Positions 5,831-14,662 of a DNA stretch of 37,377 nucleotides are shown piece after piece. The number at the start of each line of letters is the position of its first letter. Within the stretch, counting starts at the first letter, position 1. The notes beneath the pieces were generated by a model that was not told the origin of the DNA, did no database searches, and was given only the letters and a program-made list of their open reading frames with translations. The position numbers were made by a program, and so were the translations under genes. This DNA is from Candidatus Allofournierella excrementigallinarum (lineage in GTDB: Bacteria; Bacillota; Clostridia; Oscillospirales; Ruminococcaceae): assembly GCA_019119025.1 (NCBI GenBank), contig DWXV01000046.1, forward strand, positions 1 through 37,377, written 5' to 3'.

Positions 5831-8110
5831 TCACACCGCTTTTTCCAGTGCCAGCACCGCCACGGTGATGTCGTCCGGGTGGGCGCTGCGGCTGACCCGG
5901 CCCTTGGCCATGTCCGCCAGGATGCGGGCGGTCTCGGCGGGGGTGCTGCCCATGGCGGCGCACAGTTCCAGCTGCTGGCAGATCCAGCCGGGGCCGTCCA
6001 CCAGCGCGCCGTCGCTCACCAGCACCACCAGCTCCTTCTCGTGGAGGGTCAGGGTGCGGCCCTCCCCCACCACGCTGCTCAGAATGCCCACCGGCAGGCC
6101 CGCGGCCTCCACCGGTTCGGCCTTGCCGCCCCGCACCACAAAGGTGGGGCAGGCCCCGGCCTTAAAGAGGCTGGCCCGCCCGGTGTAAAGGTCCACGCTC
6201 ACCAGGTCCAGGGTGGCGGCGCTCTCCTCGTCGCTCTTGAGGGCCAGCGCCACGTTCACCAGCCGGGCCGCGCTTTCGGCGGCAAAGCCCGCTTTCAGCA
6301 GTTTTGCCGCCAGGGTGCAGGCCAGGGCGCCGTCAATGGCGGCGGGCCTGCCCACCCCCATGCCATCGCAGAGCAGAAGGTGGGCGCTGCCGAAGGCGTC
6401 GCAGAACTGCTGCACCGCGTCGCCGCAGGCGTCCTCCTTCGCCGGGCGGGCCGCCAGACCGAACACCGGGTCATACACCGCCTTCTCGGTGAGGGTGAGG
6501 GTGGTGACGGGGCCGGCGTGATCCACCGCAAAGGGGGCCAGCGCCCGATGGCAGATGGCCGAGGCCTCCTTGCCCAGTTCCGCCAGCTCCTCGTCGGAAA
6601 AGGCGGTGCGGCTCACGCTCACGGTGCCCCGCAGCCGCCCGGAGGCGTCGTAGCCCAGCTGGGCCTCCAGCGGTTCCAGCCCCAGGGAGGCCAGCAGCGC
6701 CGAAAGGCGGGCGGTCTTTCCCTCGTCGGGGGCCACCGTCTGCCCCAGCTGGCCCGCCATCTGGCCCAGCGCCTGGGCCATGGCGGTGTATTGCTCGGTG
6801 AGGGCGCTGCGCATGGCCTGGGCCCGCACCCGGCTCTCCCGCCGGCTGCGGAAGAGGGTGTAGGCCCGCCCCGCCGCGCTGCACAGCTCCACCGGGTGCA
6901 CGCAGCGGCAGAACTGCCCCGGCAGCTGCTCCAGTGCCGCCCGGCCCTGCTGCTCCAGAATGGGCTTGAGGCGCAAAAAGCCGTCCACCGTGTCGGAATA
7001 GTGCTCCACCCAGCAGCGCTCCCGCTGGCCGCAGCTGCGGCAGAGCTCCTCCGCCACATGGTCCATCACCCAGTTGTAGCTCTCCCCTTTTTTGGGCAGG
7101 GTCTTGTAAACGCTGTCCACCGTGTCCGCGATGCCGGTGAGGGCCTGGGCCACATGCTCCAGCTGGCCCACGGCGCTGGCCACGCGGGGGCGGGCGGCGC
7201 TCTCGGCCACCGGCTCCGCCTGGCCGGGCAGGGCCGCCAGCCAGCGGCGGGGCAGGGCGAAGAAGGCTGCCTCCCCCAGCGCCGCACTGGCCAGAAAGCC
7301 CAGCAGGGCCTTTGGCGAAGGCGCGGCCAGGCTGCACAGCACCGAAGCGCCCAGAAACACCGCGGCGCTGCCCATCCGCTCACCGGGGGTGAGGAAGGCG
7401 GCGGCAAGGCAGCCCGCCGTCACCCCCAGGCCCGCGAAGGCCAGGTCCGGTTCGGCGGCGGCAAGCATCGCCGCCCCCGCCGCGCAGAGGGCGGCGCAGT
7501 CCCGCACGCGGCCCCGGTAGGCCAGCCACAGGCCCGCCGCCGCCAGCGCCGCCACGGCAGGCTGCAGCGGCCCGGCGGGCACAGCGCACAGGGCGGGCAG
7601 GGCCAGCATCGCCAGGGGGAAGGCCTGCCCCGCCAGCGGGGCGGCAGGGCGGGGCCGGGCCCTGGCCGTTTTTGCCAGCGCAAAGCCTCCGGCCGCCGCC
7701 AGCAGGGCGGCCCCCAGGGTGGCAAAGGCCGCCGCCGGGGTGGACAGGCCTGCCATCGAAAGCATCAGCTGCACCAGCAGCAGCGTGCCGCAGCCCGCCG
7801 CGGCGGCGGGGTAGAAGGTGGTGCGGAAGAGCCAGCGCCCCGCCAGCGCGGAGGCCAGAGCCGCCAGCCAGCGCAGGCTGTCCACCGGGTCCAGCAGGGC
7901 AAGATACCCCAAAGCCGCCCCCGCCGCGGCGCTCTGGAGCCAGCTCTGCCCCACCCCCAGCACCAGCGACAGGCCGAAGGGATGCAGCCCGCCGAAAACG
8001 CCTCCCGCCGCCAGGGAAAAGCCGCCGATCCCCGCCGCCATCTGCCACAGAACGGGGCCCGCCTCTTCCAGCCGGCGGCGCAGGCGCAGAGCGCGCAAGT
8101 GTTCGTTCAT
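5831..8110 (-). CDS. spoIIE: Stage II sporulation protein E (membrane PP2C phosphatase)
   Basis: 759 residues. In sporulating Firmicutes SpoIIE sits at the asymmetric septum and dephosphorylates the anti-sigma factor antagonist SpoIIAA to switch on sigma-F. Residues 1-300 are about ten hydrophobic segments rich in Ala, Leu and Gly. A central cytoplasmic region follows, with a Cys cluster (CRSCGQRERC) of the type seen in SpoIIE. The last 200 residues are the PP2C domain, with LLCDGMGVGRPAA, metal-binding Asp residues and LVSDGALVDG. The start at 8110 follows GGTGGAGGA; an in-frame extension to 8284 lacks a ribosome binding site and hydrophobic character. It implies an organism descended from spore formers. 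No other sporulation gene apart from a possible SigH-like sigma factor is in the window. Confidence 0.9.
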   Translation of the reverse strand: MNEHLRALRLRRRLEEAGPVLWQMAAGIGGFSLAAGGVFGGLHPFGLSLVLGVGQSWLQSAAAGAALGYLALLDPVDSLRWLAALASALAGRWLFRTTFYPAAAAGCGTLLLVQLMLSMAGLSTPAAAFATLGAALLAAAGGFALAKTARARPRPAAPLAGQAFPLAMLALPALCAVPAGPLQPAVAALAAAGLWLAYRGRVRDCAALCAAGAAMLAAAEPDLAFAGLGVTAGCLAAAFLTPGERMGSAAVFLGASVLCSLAAPSPKALLGFLASAALGEAAFFALPRRWLAALPGQAEPVAESAARPRVASAVGQLEHVAQALTGIADTVDSVYKTLPKKGESYNWVMDHVAEELCRSCGQRERCWVEHYSDTVDGFLRLKPILEQQGRAALEQLPGQFCRCVHPVELCSAAGRAYTLFRSRRESRVRAQAMRSALTEQYTAMAQALGQMAGQLGQTVAPDEGKTARLSALLASLGLEPLEAQLGYDASGRLRGTVSVSRTAFSDEELAELGKEASAICHRALAPFAVDHAGPVTTLTLTEKAVYDPVFGLAARPAKEDACGDAVQQFCDAFGSAHLLLCDGMGVGRPAAIDGALACTLAAKLLKAGFAAESAARLVNVALALKSDEESAATLDLVSVDLYTGRASLFKAGACPTFVVRGGKAEPVEAAGLPVGILSSVVGEGRTLTLHEKELVVLVSDGALVDGPGWICQQLELCAAMGSTPAETARILADMAKGRVSRSAHPDDITVAVLALEKAV

Positions 8111-8327
8111 CTTCCTCCACCTCGTTTTTCTTCCTGGGTTGTCAGCGCGGCGGCGGCCCTGGCCGTATGCGCGGCGGGCCGCCGCGACTGCTGTGGTACC
8201 ACCGGCGGCTATCCGCCGCCGGCATTCGTCCCAAGTATATGCCCCTGCCCCTTCGCTTTTTGCCGCAGGGCGTCGCAAGCGCAAAATGCGGCAAAACTTC
8301 CCCTTTTCCCCGCCCTTCGGCCCTGCG

Positions 8328-8356
8328 TTGCCTTTTGCGCGCCGTTGTGGTATGCT
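8328..8356 (+). promoter_or_regulatory. Putative promoter of the GNAT-methyltransferase pair
   Basis: TTGCCT (8328-8333), 17 bases, TATGCT (8351-8356), ending 25 bases before the GTG start of the acetyltransferase. The rest of the spacer 8111-8327 shows only a GC hairpin (CGGCGG/CCGCCG near 8204-8219). Confidence 0.6.
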
Positions 8357-8381
8357 CTTTTCGAAGAAAGGAGGGTGGGCT

Positions 8382-8861
8382 GTGGAGCTGTTTCTTCGCC
8401 CCGCCGCCCGGCAGGACGCGCCGGAACTTGCGGCTATTTACAATTCGAACCCTGCTTTTCTTGCCCATCACCTGGGCCAAAGGCAGGTGGACGAGGCGTT
8501 CCTTCTGTCTGAACTGGAGGAGATGGCCGGGGCGGGCTTTTCTTCCTTTCTCATCACCGAAGGCGAGGGGGGCCCTGCGGTGGCCGCCGCCGATCTGCGG
8601 GGCGGCGAGGAGGCTTATCTCTCCCTGCTCATCCTCCATCACGCCGCCCAGGGGCGCGGGCTGGGGCGGCGGTGCGCATCGCTGCTGGAAGAGCGCCTGC
8701 GCTGGGGCGGCAGCCGCACAGTGCGCATCGACGTGGTGGACGGCCACCCCGGCAATCCCCTGCCCTTCTGGCGGCGGCTGGGCTACAAAGGCAGCGAGCG
8801 GGTGCTTCTTACCTGGGGTGAAAAGACCAGCAGCGCGCTGGTGCTGCGCAAGGAATTGTGA
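8382..8861 (+). CDS. GNAT-family N-acetyltransferase
   Basis: 159 residues beginning VELFLRPAARQDAPELAAIYNSNPAFLAHH. The GTG at 8382 is chosen because AAGGAGG ends seven bases before it; the frame stays open upstream but only opposite spoIIE. The acetyl-CoA site is visible as LLILHHAAQGRGLGRRCASLLEE, fitting the Q/RxxGxG/A motif A of the fold. It is followed by a strand and the WRRLGYKGSERV motif near the C-terminus. The substrate cannot be told from sequence. It ends nine bases before the methyltransferase gene, so the two form an operon. Confidence 0.85.
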   Translation: MELFLRPAARQDAPELAAIYNSNPAFLAHHLGQRQVDEAFLLSELEEMAGAGFSSFLITEGEGGPAVAAADLRGGEEAYLSLLILHHAAQGRGLGRRCASLLEERLRWGGSRTVRIDVVDGHPGNPLPFWRRLGYKGSERVLLTWGEKTSSALVLRKEL

Positions 8862-8870
8862 GGAAAGGAT

Positions 8871-9581
8871 ATGGAGAAAAACACCGAGGAATTCCGCCGC
8901 TGGCTGGCCGCCACCCGGGACGAGCCGTTGGAGGGCATGGCGGCCTTTTTCGACGCCCGCACCGGGGAATACGAGGCCCACATGGCCCCCTGGGCGGCCC
9001 AATACCAATGGATGGCCCGGGAACTGCCCGGCGGCACCAAGCGCCTTCTGGACCTGGGCTGCGGCACCGGGCTGGAACTGGACTGCATCTTCCGCCGCCT
9101 GCCTAACCTCGAAGTCACCGGCGTGGACCTGGCGGGGGGCATGCTGGACCTGCTGCGGCGCAAGCACCCCGGCAAAGCCCTGACGCTGGCGCGGGCGGAC
9201 TACTTCCGCTGGGAGCCGGAGGACGGCTCCTTCGACGCAGTGGTGGCCTTTGAGACGCTGCACCATGTGAGCGCGGCCAAAAAGGCGGAGCTCTTTGCAA
9301 AGGTGCACCGCTGGCTGCGGCCCGGCGGGGCCTTTCTGCAATGCGACTACATCGCCTCCACCCCGGAGATGGAAGAAATGGCCTTTGCCGAGGCCGCCCG
9401 CCGCCGGGCGCGGGATAAGGTGCCGGAGGATGCTTTTGTCCACTTCGACACGCCCCTCACCCTGGAGCACGAGCTGGAAGCCCTGCGGGCGGGGGGATTC
9501 GCCTCGGTGGAGGTGCTGGGCTTCCTGCCGCCGGACGACCACACCCCGCTGCTGCGGGCGGTGAAGGCGCCCCTGCCTTGA
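8871..9581 (+). CDS. Class I SAM-dependent methyltransferase
   Basis: 236 residues. The Rossmann motifs are clear: LLDLGCGTGLELD (motif I, SAM), TGVDLAGGMLDLL (acidic residue binding the ribose), ADYFRW (motif II region), FDAVVAFETLHHV (motif III) and KVHRWLRPGGAFLQCDY (post-motif). The C-terminal part has a helix-rich cap with no zinc motif. This is the UbiE/Methyltransf_11/25 type, and its substrate is unknown. The ATG has AGGAAAGG upstream, and the gene is cotranscribed with the preceding acetyltransferase. Its TGA stop is part of the -35 box of the next promoter. Confidence 0.88.
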   Translation: MEKNTEEFRRWLAATRDEPLEGMAAFFDARTGEYEAHMAPWAAQYQWMARELPGGTKRLLDLGCGTGLELDCIFRRLPNLEVTGVDLAGGMLDLLRRKHPGKALTLARADYFRWEPEDGSFDAVVAFETLHHVSAAKKAELFAKVHRWLRPGGAFLQCDYIASTPEMEEMAFAEAARRRARDKVPEDAFVHFDTPLTLEHELEALRAGGFASVEVLGFLPPDDHTPLLRAVKAPLP

Positions 9582-9606
9582 CTTTTGCCGCCGCCGGGGG
9601 GATAAT
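9578..9606 (+). promoter_or_regulatory. Promoter of the NifX-like gene, -35 overlapping a stop codon
   Basis: TTGACT (9578-9583), a 17-base spacer and GATAAT (9601-9606). The methyltransferase stop TGA is 9579-9581, inside the -35. It is a strong match for sigma-A. Confidence 0.7.
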
Positions 9607-9621
9607 GAAATCAAACAAACC

Positions 9622-9645
9622 GGGCGGCCGAAGCTTCGGCCGCCC
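9622..9645 (+). repeat. 24-bp perfect palindrome in the NifX-like leader
   Basis: GGGCGGCCGAAG (9622-9633) is followed directly by its exact complement CTTCGGCCGCCC (9634-9645). It lies between the promoter and the ribosome binding site (AAAAGGAG, 9650-9656). No U-run follows, so it is more likely an mRNA-stabilising hairpin or a protein operator than a terminator, though it could also terminate upstream transcripts weakly. Confidence 0.8.
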
Positions 9646-9667
9646 TTTCAAAAGGAGCATGAAACAG

Positions 9668-10069
9668 ATGAAAGTTGCTATTCCCTACGAAGCCGGTCAG
9701 GTCTTTGGGCACTTCGGCCACAGCGCCGCCTTCATGGTCTACGAGATCGAAGGAGGCAAGGTGGCGGGCAGCGCCCTGCTGCCCGCCAATGGCAGCGGCC
9801 ACGGCGCGCTGGCGGGCCTGCTGGCGGCAAACCGGGTGGACGCCCTGGTCTGCGGCGGCATCGGCGGCGGCGCCCGCACCGCGCTGGCCGCGGCGGGCAT
9901 CACGGTGTACGCCGGGGTCACCGGCAGCGCCGACGCTGCCGCGGCGGCGCTGGCCGAGGGCCGCCTCGCCTTTGACCCGGACGCCGTCTGCGCCCACCAC
10001 GAGGAACACGGCGAGGGCCATGACTGCGGCAGCCACGGCCACGACTGCGGCGGCCACTGCGGCGGCTGA
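9668..10069 (+). CDS. NifX/NifB-C-like dinitrogenase iron-molybdenum cofactor domain protein with Cys/His tail
   Basis: 133 residues. Residues 1-105 are a single NifX-like domain (MKVAIPYEAGQVFGHFGHS; VDALVCGGIGGGARTAL; GITVYAGVTGSAD), the ribonuclease-H-like fold that carries iron-sulfur or Fe-Mo precursors. The tail from 108 to 133 has four Cys and seven His residues spaced by Gly and Asp, an evident metal-binding segment. The start at 9668 is chosen over the ATG at 9659, which sits only two bases after the Shine-Dalgarno. No nif gene or Mrp ATPase is nearby, so it stands alone with its own promoter and terminator. In non-diazotrophic anaerobes such proteins are thought to handle metal clusters; the exact role is unknown. 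Confidence 0.88.
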   Translation: MKVAIPYEAGQVFGHFGHSAAFMVYEIEGGKVAGSALLPANGSGHGALAGLLAANRVDALVCGGIGGGARTALAAAGITVYAGVTGSADAAAAALAEGRLAFDPDAVCAHHEEHGEGHDCGSHGHDCGGHCGG

Positions 10070-10090
10070 ACACCGCCCGTTTTTCAGCAC

Positions 10091-10127
10091 AAAAAAGCCC
10101 TGGCCTGCGTCGGCCAGGGCTTTTTTT
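10091..10127. terminator. Bidirectional terminator between the NifX-like and prs-like genes
   Basis: AGCCCTGGCC/GGCCAGGGCT stem (10096-10121) with AAAAAA before it and TTTTTTT after it. It serves both convergent genes. Confidence 0.92.
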
Positions 10128-10164
10128 CATCAAATTGTTTTACAACCTGTAATAAACCGCCTGA

Positions 10165-11316
10165 TTATTTCACTCCGTAGCGCTGCAGCAGGGCTTCGAT
10201 CTTGGCGTGGGGGTCGATGATGCTGCTCACGCTCATGTCGTGGTTGATGGCGGCCACAAAGTAGGCGATGTATTTGGACACATCCACCTCGTGGAACCAC
10301 TCGCGGCTCAGCAGCTCGGGGGTGCGGTAGGTCAGGTTTGTGCCGAACACGCCGCTGATGATGCCGTTCTCGTATGCCTTGTCAAACTCGGCCAGGCCGG
10401 CGGTGAAGATGGCGTAGGTGGCGTTGCAGAAGATGCGCTTTGCGCCCCGCTTTTTCAGCTCATAGCCGATGTCCAGCATGCTCTCGCCGGAGGAGATGAT
10501 GTCGTCGGCGATGAACACGTCCTTGCCTTCCACGCTCTCGCCCAGATACTCATGGGCAACGATGGGGTTGCGGCCGTTCACCACGCGGCTGTAGTCGCGG
10601 CGCTTGTAGAACATGCCCAGGTTCACGCCCAGCACGCTGGCGTAGTACATGTTGCGGTTGATGGCGCCCTCGTCGGGGCTGATGACCATGAAGCTGTCGG
10701 GGGTGGGCTTGAAGTCGGGGATGTGCTTGAACATCGCCTTCATCACCTGGTAGGTGGGCATCACGTTGTCCATGCCCATCAGGGGCACCGCGTTGGACAC
10801 CCGGGGGTCGTGGGCGTCGAAGGTGATGACGTTGGCCACGCCCATGCTCTGCAGCTCCTGCAAAGCGTAGGCGCAGTCCAGGCTCTCGCGGTAGGTGCGG
10901 CGGTGCTGGCGGCTGCCGTAGAGCAGCGGCATGATGACGGTGATGCGGTGAGCCTTGCCGCTGGCGGCCTGGATCAGGCGCTTGAGGTCCTGGTAGTGGT
11001 CGTCGGGGCTCATGCTGTTTTCCGAGCTGAACAGCCGGTACTTGCAGCTGTAGTTGCCCACGTCCACCACAAAGTAGAGGTCGTCGCCGCGCACGGTGTT
11101 CTTGATCACGCCCTTGCCGTCGCCGGAGGAAAAGCGGGGGCACTCGCTGGGAATGATGAAGGTCTCCTTGTTGAGGCCTTTGCGGTTGGCCCAACGGACC
11201 AGGTGGCTGTCGATCAGCGCGGTCAGTTCGTGGGCGCCGGGGGTGGCGATCAGGCCAAGGTCCGCAACGCCGTTGCCGTCAATAAAAAACTCGGTGCCGC
11301 TGTGCTGCTGCTCCAT
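10165..11316 (-). CDS. prs: Ribose-phosphate pyrophosphokinase-like protein (long clostridial form)
   Basis: 383 residues. PRPP synthetase makes 5-phosphoribosyl diphosphate from ribose-5-phosphate and ATP for nucleotide, His and Trp synthesis. Two phosphoribosyltransferase-fold halves are visible: the ITVIMPLLYGSRQHRR flexible loop, VITFDAHDPRV (the Asp-His metal site) and DVFIADDIISSGESMLD (the PRPP loop). It is longer than the usual 315 residues and its PRPP loop departs from the VDDMIDTGGT consensus, so it belongs to a divergent group, and a related role is possible. The start at 11316 (or GTG at 11319) follows AGGAG; an in-frame ATG at 11382 has no ribosome binding site. Transcription runs towards the terminator at 10091-10127. 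Confidence 0.85.
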   Translation of the reverse strand: MEQQHSGTEFFIDGNGVADLGLIATPGAHELTALIDSHLVRWANRKGLNKETFIIPSECPRFSSGDGKGVIKNTVRGDDLYFVVDVGNYSCKYRLFSSENSMSPDDHYQDLKRLIQAASGKAHRITVIMPLLYGSRQHRRTYRESLDCAYALQELQSMGVANVITFDAHDPRVSNAVPLMGMDNVMPTYQVMKAMFKHIPDFKPTPDSFMVISPDEGAINRNMYYASVLGVNLGMFYKRRDYSRVVNGRNPIVAHEYLGESVEGKDVFIADDIISSGESMLDIGYELKKRGAKRIFCNATYAIFTAGLAEFDKAYENGIISGVFGTNLTYRTPELLSREWFHEVDVSKYIAYFVAAINHDMSVSSIIDPHAKIEALLQRYGVK

Positions 11317-11538
11317 CACAAGAAACAACTCCTGTTCTTTTTTCGATTCCTGCCCCGGCAAGGCCGGGTCGTACATGATCACACCAACATATTAACATAC
11401 TTTTTACCAAAGGAACAGCGTCCCGCGCATTTTTCGGCATTTTCTGCGTCCGGGCCATTCTGTACGACCGCGATGGGGCACAAATTTGGAGATTTTGCCC
11501 AAAAGCGGCGGCGCCGCCCCCTTGAAGGAACAAAGAAT

Positions 11539-11568
11539 CCGCCCCCGTTCCCGCGGGAACAGGGGCGG
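11539..11568 (-). terminator. Terminator-like hairpin after rplQ, end of the ribosomal operon
   Basis: A 13-14 bp stem CCGCCCC..GTTCC/GGAAC..GGGGCGG lies 25 bases past the L17 stop, followed on the minus strand by ATTCTTTGTT. The U-tract is imperfect. The rest of 11383-11592 shows no gene. Confidence 0.65.
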
Positions 11569-11592
11569 CAGAAAACTTTTTTGGCGCTGCGG

Positions 11593-11934
11593 TCAGACCA
11601 GCTCGATGATGGCCATCTCGGCGGCGTCGCCGCGGCGGGGGCCGATCTTGACGATGCGGGTGTAGCCGCCGTTGCGGTCAGCATACTTGGGGCCGTACTC
11701 GTCGATGACCTTCTTGGCCACGGTCTCCTTGGTGATGTAGGAGTAGACCTGACGCTTGGCGTGCAGCTCTTCCTTCTTCCCCAGGGTCACCATCTTCTCG
11801 GCCATGGAACGCACTTCCTTGGCACGGGTGACGGTGGTCTCGATCTTGCCGTTCTCAAACAGGTAGGTGACCATGGCACGCAGCATGGCGTTGCGGTGCT
11901 CGCTGGTTCTGCCGAGTTTTCTGGTACCGGGCAT
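11593..11934 (-). CDS. rplQ: 50S ribosomal protein L17
   Basis: 113 residues, the normal length, starting [19 protein letters not shown], which is diagnostic. L17 binds 23S rRNA near the exit tunnel. It is the last gene of the operon, 23 bases after rpoA as in most Firmicutes, and is followed by a terminator-like hairpin. Confidence 0.98.
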   Translation of the reverse strand: MPGTRKLGRTSEHRNAMLRAMVTYLFENGKIETTVTRAKEVRSMAEKMVTLGKKEELHAKRQVYSYITKETVAKKVIDEYGPKYADRNGGYTRIVKIGPRRGDAAEMAIIELV

Positions 11935-11957
11935 CCCGTTTCACTCCTTTGCTGTAA

Positions 11958-12914
11958 TTACTCGTCGTCTTTGGTAAGGGTAAAGCCCAGAGAATCAAGC
12001 TTGGCCATGACCTCTTCCAGGCTCTTGCGGCCGAGGTTGCGGACCTTCATCATCTCGTCCTCGGACTTGTTGATCAAATCTTCCACGGTGTTGATGCCCG
12101 CGCGCTTGAGGCAGTTGAAGGAACGCACCGACAGATCCAGCTCTTCGATGGTCATCTCCAGAGCCTTCTCCTTGCCCTTGTCGTCCTTCTCCACCATGAT
12201 CTCGGCGCCGATGGCCTCCTCGGACAGGTTCACAAAGAGGTTCAGGTGCTCGGTGAGCACCCGGGCCGCCAGGCTCACCGCCTCTTTGGCGTTGATGGTG
12301 CCGTCGGTCCAAACCTCGATGGTGAGTTTGTCGTAGTCGGTGATCTGCCCAACGCGGGTGTTGTCCACGGTGTAGTTGACCTTCAGGACAGGGGTATAGA
12401 TGCTGTCGACGGGCAGAACGTTCAGATCGTTCTTTTCCATCACCAGCTGCTTGTTGCGCTCAGCGGGCACATAGCCCCGGCCCTTGTCGAAGGTGAGCTC
12501 CATCACGAGCTTGCCGCCTTCGTCCAGGGTGGCGATGTGCCATTCGGGGTTCAGCACCTCGATCTCATCGCTGGGTTTGATGCTGCCAGCAGTAACTTCA
12601 CACTCACCGGACGCCTCGATGCGCACGGTGACAGGGCCGTCGGCGTAGAGTTTGGCGGCAATGCCTTTGAGGTTCAGAACGATCTCGGTCACGTCTTCCT
12701 TGACGCCGGGGATGGTGCTGAACTCGTGAACGACGCCGTCGATCTTAACGCTGGTGACGGCTACACCGGGAAGCGACGAGAGCAGGACACGCCGTAAGCT
12801 GTTGCCCAAGGTGGTACCGAAGCCACGCTCCAGCGGTTCCACGACAAACTTGCCGTAGCGTCCGTCGGGCGACAGGCTCGCGGTATCGATTCTGGGGCGT
12901 TCGATCTCCATCAT
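11958..12914 (-). CDS. rpoA: DNA-directed RNA polymerase alpha subunit
   Basis: 318 residues. The N-terminal domain (about 1-230) drives alpha dimerisation and beta/beta' assembly ([25 protein letters not shown]). The C-terminal domain (about 255-315) binds UP elements and activators ([29 protein letters not shown]). GGAGG precedes tandem ATG codons, and the first is taken as the start. It lies between rpsD and rplQ in canonical order. Confidence 0.98.
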   Translation of the reverse strand: MMEIERPRIDTASLSPDGRYGKFVVEPLERGFGTTLGNSLRRVLLSSLPGVAVTSVKIDGVVHEFSTIPGVKEDVTEIVLNLKGIAAKLYADGPVTVRIEASGECEVTAGSIKPSDEIEVLNPEWHIATLDEGGKLVMELTFDKGRGYVPAERNKQLVMEKNDLNVLPVDSIYTPVLKVNYTVDNTRVGQITDYDKLTIEVWTDGTINAKEAVSLAARVLTEHLNLFVNLSEEAIGAEIMVEKDDKGKEKALEMTIEELDLSVRSFNCLKRAGINTVEDLINKSEDEMMKVRNLGRKSLEEVMAKLDSLGFTLTKDDE

Positions 12915-12986
12915 AGTTAAATCCTCCCTTGGCGGCCGGCCCCGGAAGGCCGGCCTGTAGTGTTCGCTTTCCCTTGGGTGAGTCTG

Positions 12987-13613
12987 TTACTTGGAGTACA
13001 ACTCAACGATCAGGTGCTCGGCCACATCGAAGTCGATGTCGGCGCGGTCCGGCAGCTTGTCGACCACGACGCTCATCTTCTCGAGGTCCTTGGTCATCCA
13101 GCCGGGCACAGGGCGGGAGGCATTCTTCTCAGCGCACTCCTTCAGCTTGGCGCAGTCGGTGGTCTTGACTTCCACCTTGTCGCCGGCAGAGAGGAGGTAG
13201 GAGGGGATGTTGACGATCTTGCCGTTCACGGTGAAGTGACGGTGCAGCACCAGCTGACGGGCTTCCTTGCGGCTCATGGCGAAGCCGGCGCGGTAGACAA
13301 CGTTGTCCAGGCGGCTCTCCAGGATGCGCAGCAGGTTCTCGCCGGTCATGCCGCTCTTGCGCTCGGCCATGTCAAAGTAGTGGGCGAACTGGCTCTCCAG
13401 AACGCCGTAGTAGCGCTTCGCCTTCTGCTTGGCGCGCAGCTGCAGGCCATACTCGCTGACCTTCTTGCGCATCTGGCCGGCGCCATGCTGGCCGGGCACA
13501 AAGCTGCGGCGCGCGAACGCGCACTTGTCGGAATAGCAGCGCTCGCCTTTCAAAAACAGTTTCTGACCTTCGCGGCGGCACTGACGGCACACTGCGCCTG
13601 TATATCTTGCCAT
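12987..13613 (-). CDS. rpsD: 30S ribosomal protein S4 (zinc-binding form)
   Basis: 208 residues, a primary 16S rRNA binder. The N-terminus keeps a zinc knuckle (VCRQC then [10 protein letters not shown], four Cys), unlike the zinc-free Bacillus form. The S4 RNA-binding domain follows ([35 protein letters not shown]). In this operon the gene sits between rpsK and rpoA, the clostridial arrangement; in Bacillus subtilis rpsD is elsewhere. Confidence 0.98.
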   Translation of the reverse strand: MARYTGAVCRQCRREGQKLFLKGERCYSDKCAFARRSFVPGQHGAGQMRKKVSEYGLQLRAKQKAKRYYGVLESQFAHYFDMAERKSGMTGENLLRILESRLDNVVYRAGFAMSRKEARQLVLHRHFTVNGKIVNIPSYLLSAGDKVEVKTTDCAKLKECAEKNASRPVPGWMTKDLEKMSVVVDKLPDRADIDFDVAEHLIVELYSK

Positions 13614-13632
13614 TCTTGTTCCTCCTTAAAAA

Positions 13633-14040
13633 TCAGATGCGGCGGCGCTTGGGCGGGCGGCAGCCATTGTGGGGGATGGGGGTCACGTCCTTGATCATGT
13701 TGACCTCGAGGCCGGTGGCCTGCAGCGCGCGGATGGCGGCTTCGCGGCCGGCGCCGGGGCCCTTGACGTAGACCTCAACGGTCTTCATGCCGTGCTCCAT
13801 GGCCACCTTGGCGGCGGCCTCCGCCGCAGACTGAGCGGCGAAGGGAGTGCTCTTGCGGGAACCGCGGAAGTTCAGACCGCCGGAACTGGCCCAGGAAACG
13901 GTGTTGCCCTGCGTATCGGTAATGGTAACGATGGTATTGTTGAAGGTGCTCTGGATGTGCGCAGCGCCGCGCTCGATGTTCTTGCGCTCGCGCCGCTTGG
14001 TGCGCACGGCGCCCTTTTTAGCAGCAGCTTTAGTTGCCAT
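13633..14040 (-). CDS. rpsK: 30S ribosomal protein S11
   Basis: 135 residues. S11 lines the platform near the mRNA exit. It is identified by [33 protein letters not shown] and the Arg/Pro/Lys tail [11 protein letters not shown]. The basic N-terminus (residues 1-20) is Ala/Lys-rich, as is common. GGAGG precedes the ATG. Confidence 0.98.
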   Translation of the reverse strand: MATKAAAKKGAVRTKRRERKNIERGAAHIQSTFNNTIVTITDTQGNTVSWASSGGLNFRGSRKSTPFAAQSAAEAAAKVAMEHGMKTVEVYVKGPGAGREAAIRALQATGLEVNMIKDVTPIPHNGCRPPKRRRI

Positions 14041-14055
14041 TTCTCTTGCTCCTCC

Positions 14056-14427
14056 TTACTTCTTCTTGTTCGCGACGGTGCGCTTCGGGCCCTTGCGGGT
14101 GCGAGCGTTGGTCTTGGTGCGCTGGCCGCGAACGGGCAGCCCCTTGCGATGGCGAACACCGCGGTAGCACTGGACCTCCACCAGGCGCTTGATGTCCAGC
14201 GCCACGTTGCGGCGCAGATCGCCTTCCACGATGACGTTGTTCTTGTCCAGGTACTCACGGATCAGACCTTCCTGCTCAGAGGTCAGGTCCTTCACGCGGG
14301 TGTCGGGATCGATGTTGGTAGCCGCCAGGATCTTCTTGGCGGTGCTGGGGCCAATGCCATAGATGTAAGTCAGGCCTACTTCGACCCGCTTTTCGCGGGG
14401 CAGGTCAACGCCGGCAATACGTGCCAT
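14056..14427 (-). CDS. rpsM: 30S ribosomal protein S13
   Basis: 123 residues. [27 protein letters not shown] and [26 protein letters not shown] are diagnostic. S13 sits in the 30S head and contacts L5 and P-site tRNA. Normal length; 15 bases before rpsK. Confidence 0.98.
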   Translation of the reverse strand: MARIAGVDLPREKRVEVGLTYIYGIGPSTAKKILAATNIDPDTRVKDLTSEQEGLIREYLDKNNVIVEGDLRRNVALDIKRLVEVQCYRGVRHRKGLPVRGQRTKTNARTRKGPKRTVANKKK

Positions 14428-14518
14428 AGTTTCAAAAACCTCCTAAAATAACATCCCATGTCCGTGTCGGGGGCTGCGCCGGGAATCTACGCACTTGCCC
14501 CCCAAGCGCTGGAGGGCC

Positions 14519-14632
14519 TCAGCCCTGGCGCTGCTTATGCTTGGGGTTTTCGCAAATGACCATCACGCGGCCTTTGCGCTTGATGACCTTGCATTTTTCG
14601 CAGATGGGTTTCACGGAAGGCTTGACCTTCAT
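14519..14632 (-). CDS. rpmJ: 50S ribosomal protein L36 (zinc-binding form)
   Basis: A 37-residue gene between infA and rps[21 protein letters not shown] then [17 protein letters not shown]. The zinc ligands C11, C14, C27 and H32 are all present, so this is the zinc-containing L36. The ATG at 14632 has GGAGG upstream. Confidence 0.97.
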   Translation of the reverse strand: MKVKPSVKPICEKCKVIKRKGRVMVICENPKHKQRQG

Positions 14633-14662
14633 GCTGATAACCTCCTTTGTGACTTGGGCGCT

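Noticed and set aside
8111-8284. N-terminal extension of SpoIIE to a start at 8284
   Set aside because: The added 58 residues are Arg/Ala-rich with no ribosome binding site, while the ATG at 8110 has GGTGGAGGA and begins the usual hydrophobic region soon after.
9622-9645. Palindrome as a rho-independent terminator of the methyltransferase gene
   Set aside because: The stem is perfect, but only TTTC follows, and a promoter lies upstream of it, so it belongs to the leader of the next gene.
11317-11382. Start of the prs-like gene at 11382
   Set aside because: No Shine-Dalgarno precedes it, whereas AGGAG lies before the GTG/ATG pair at 11319/11316.
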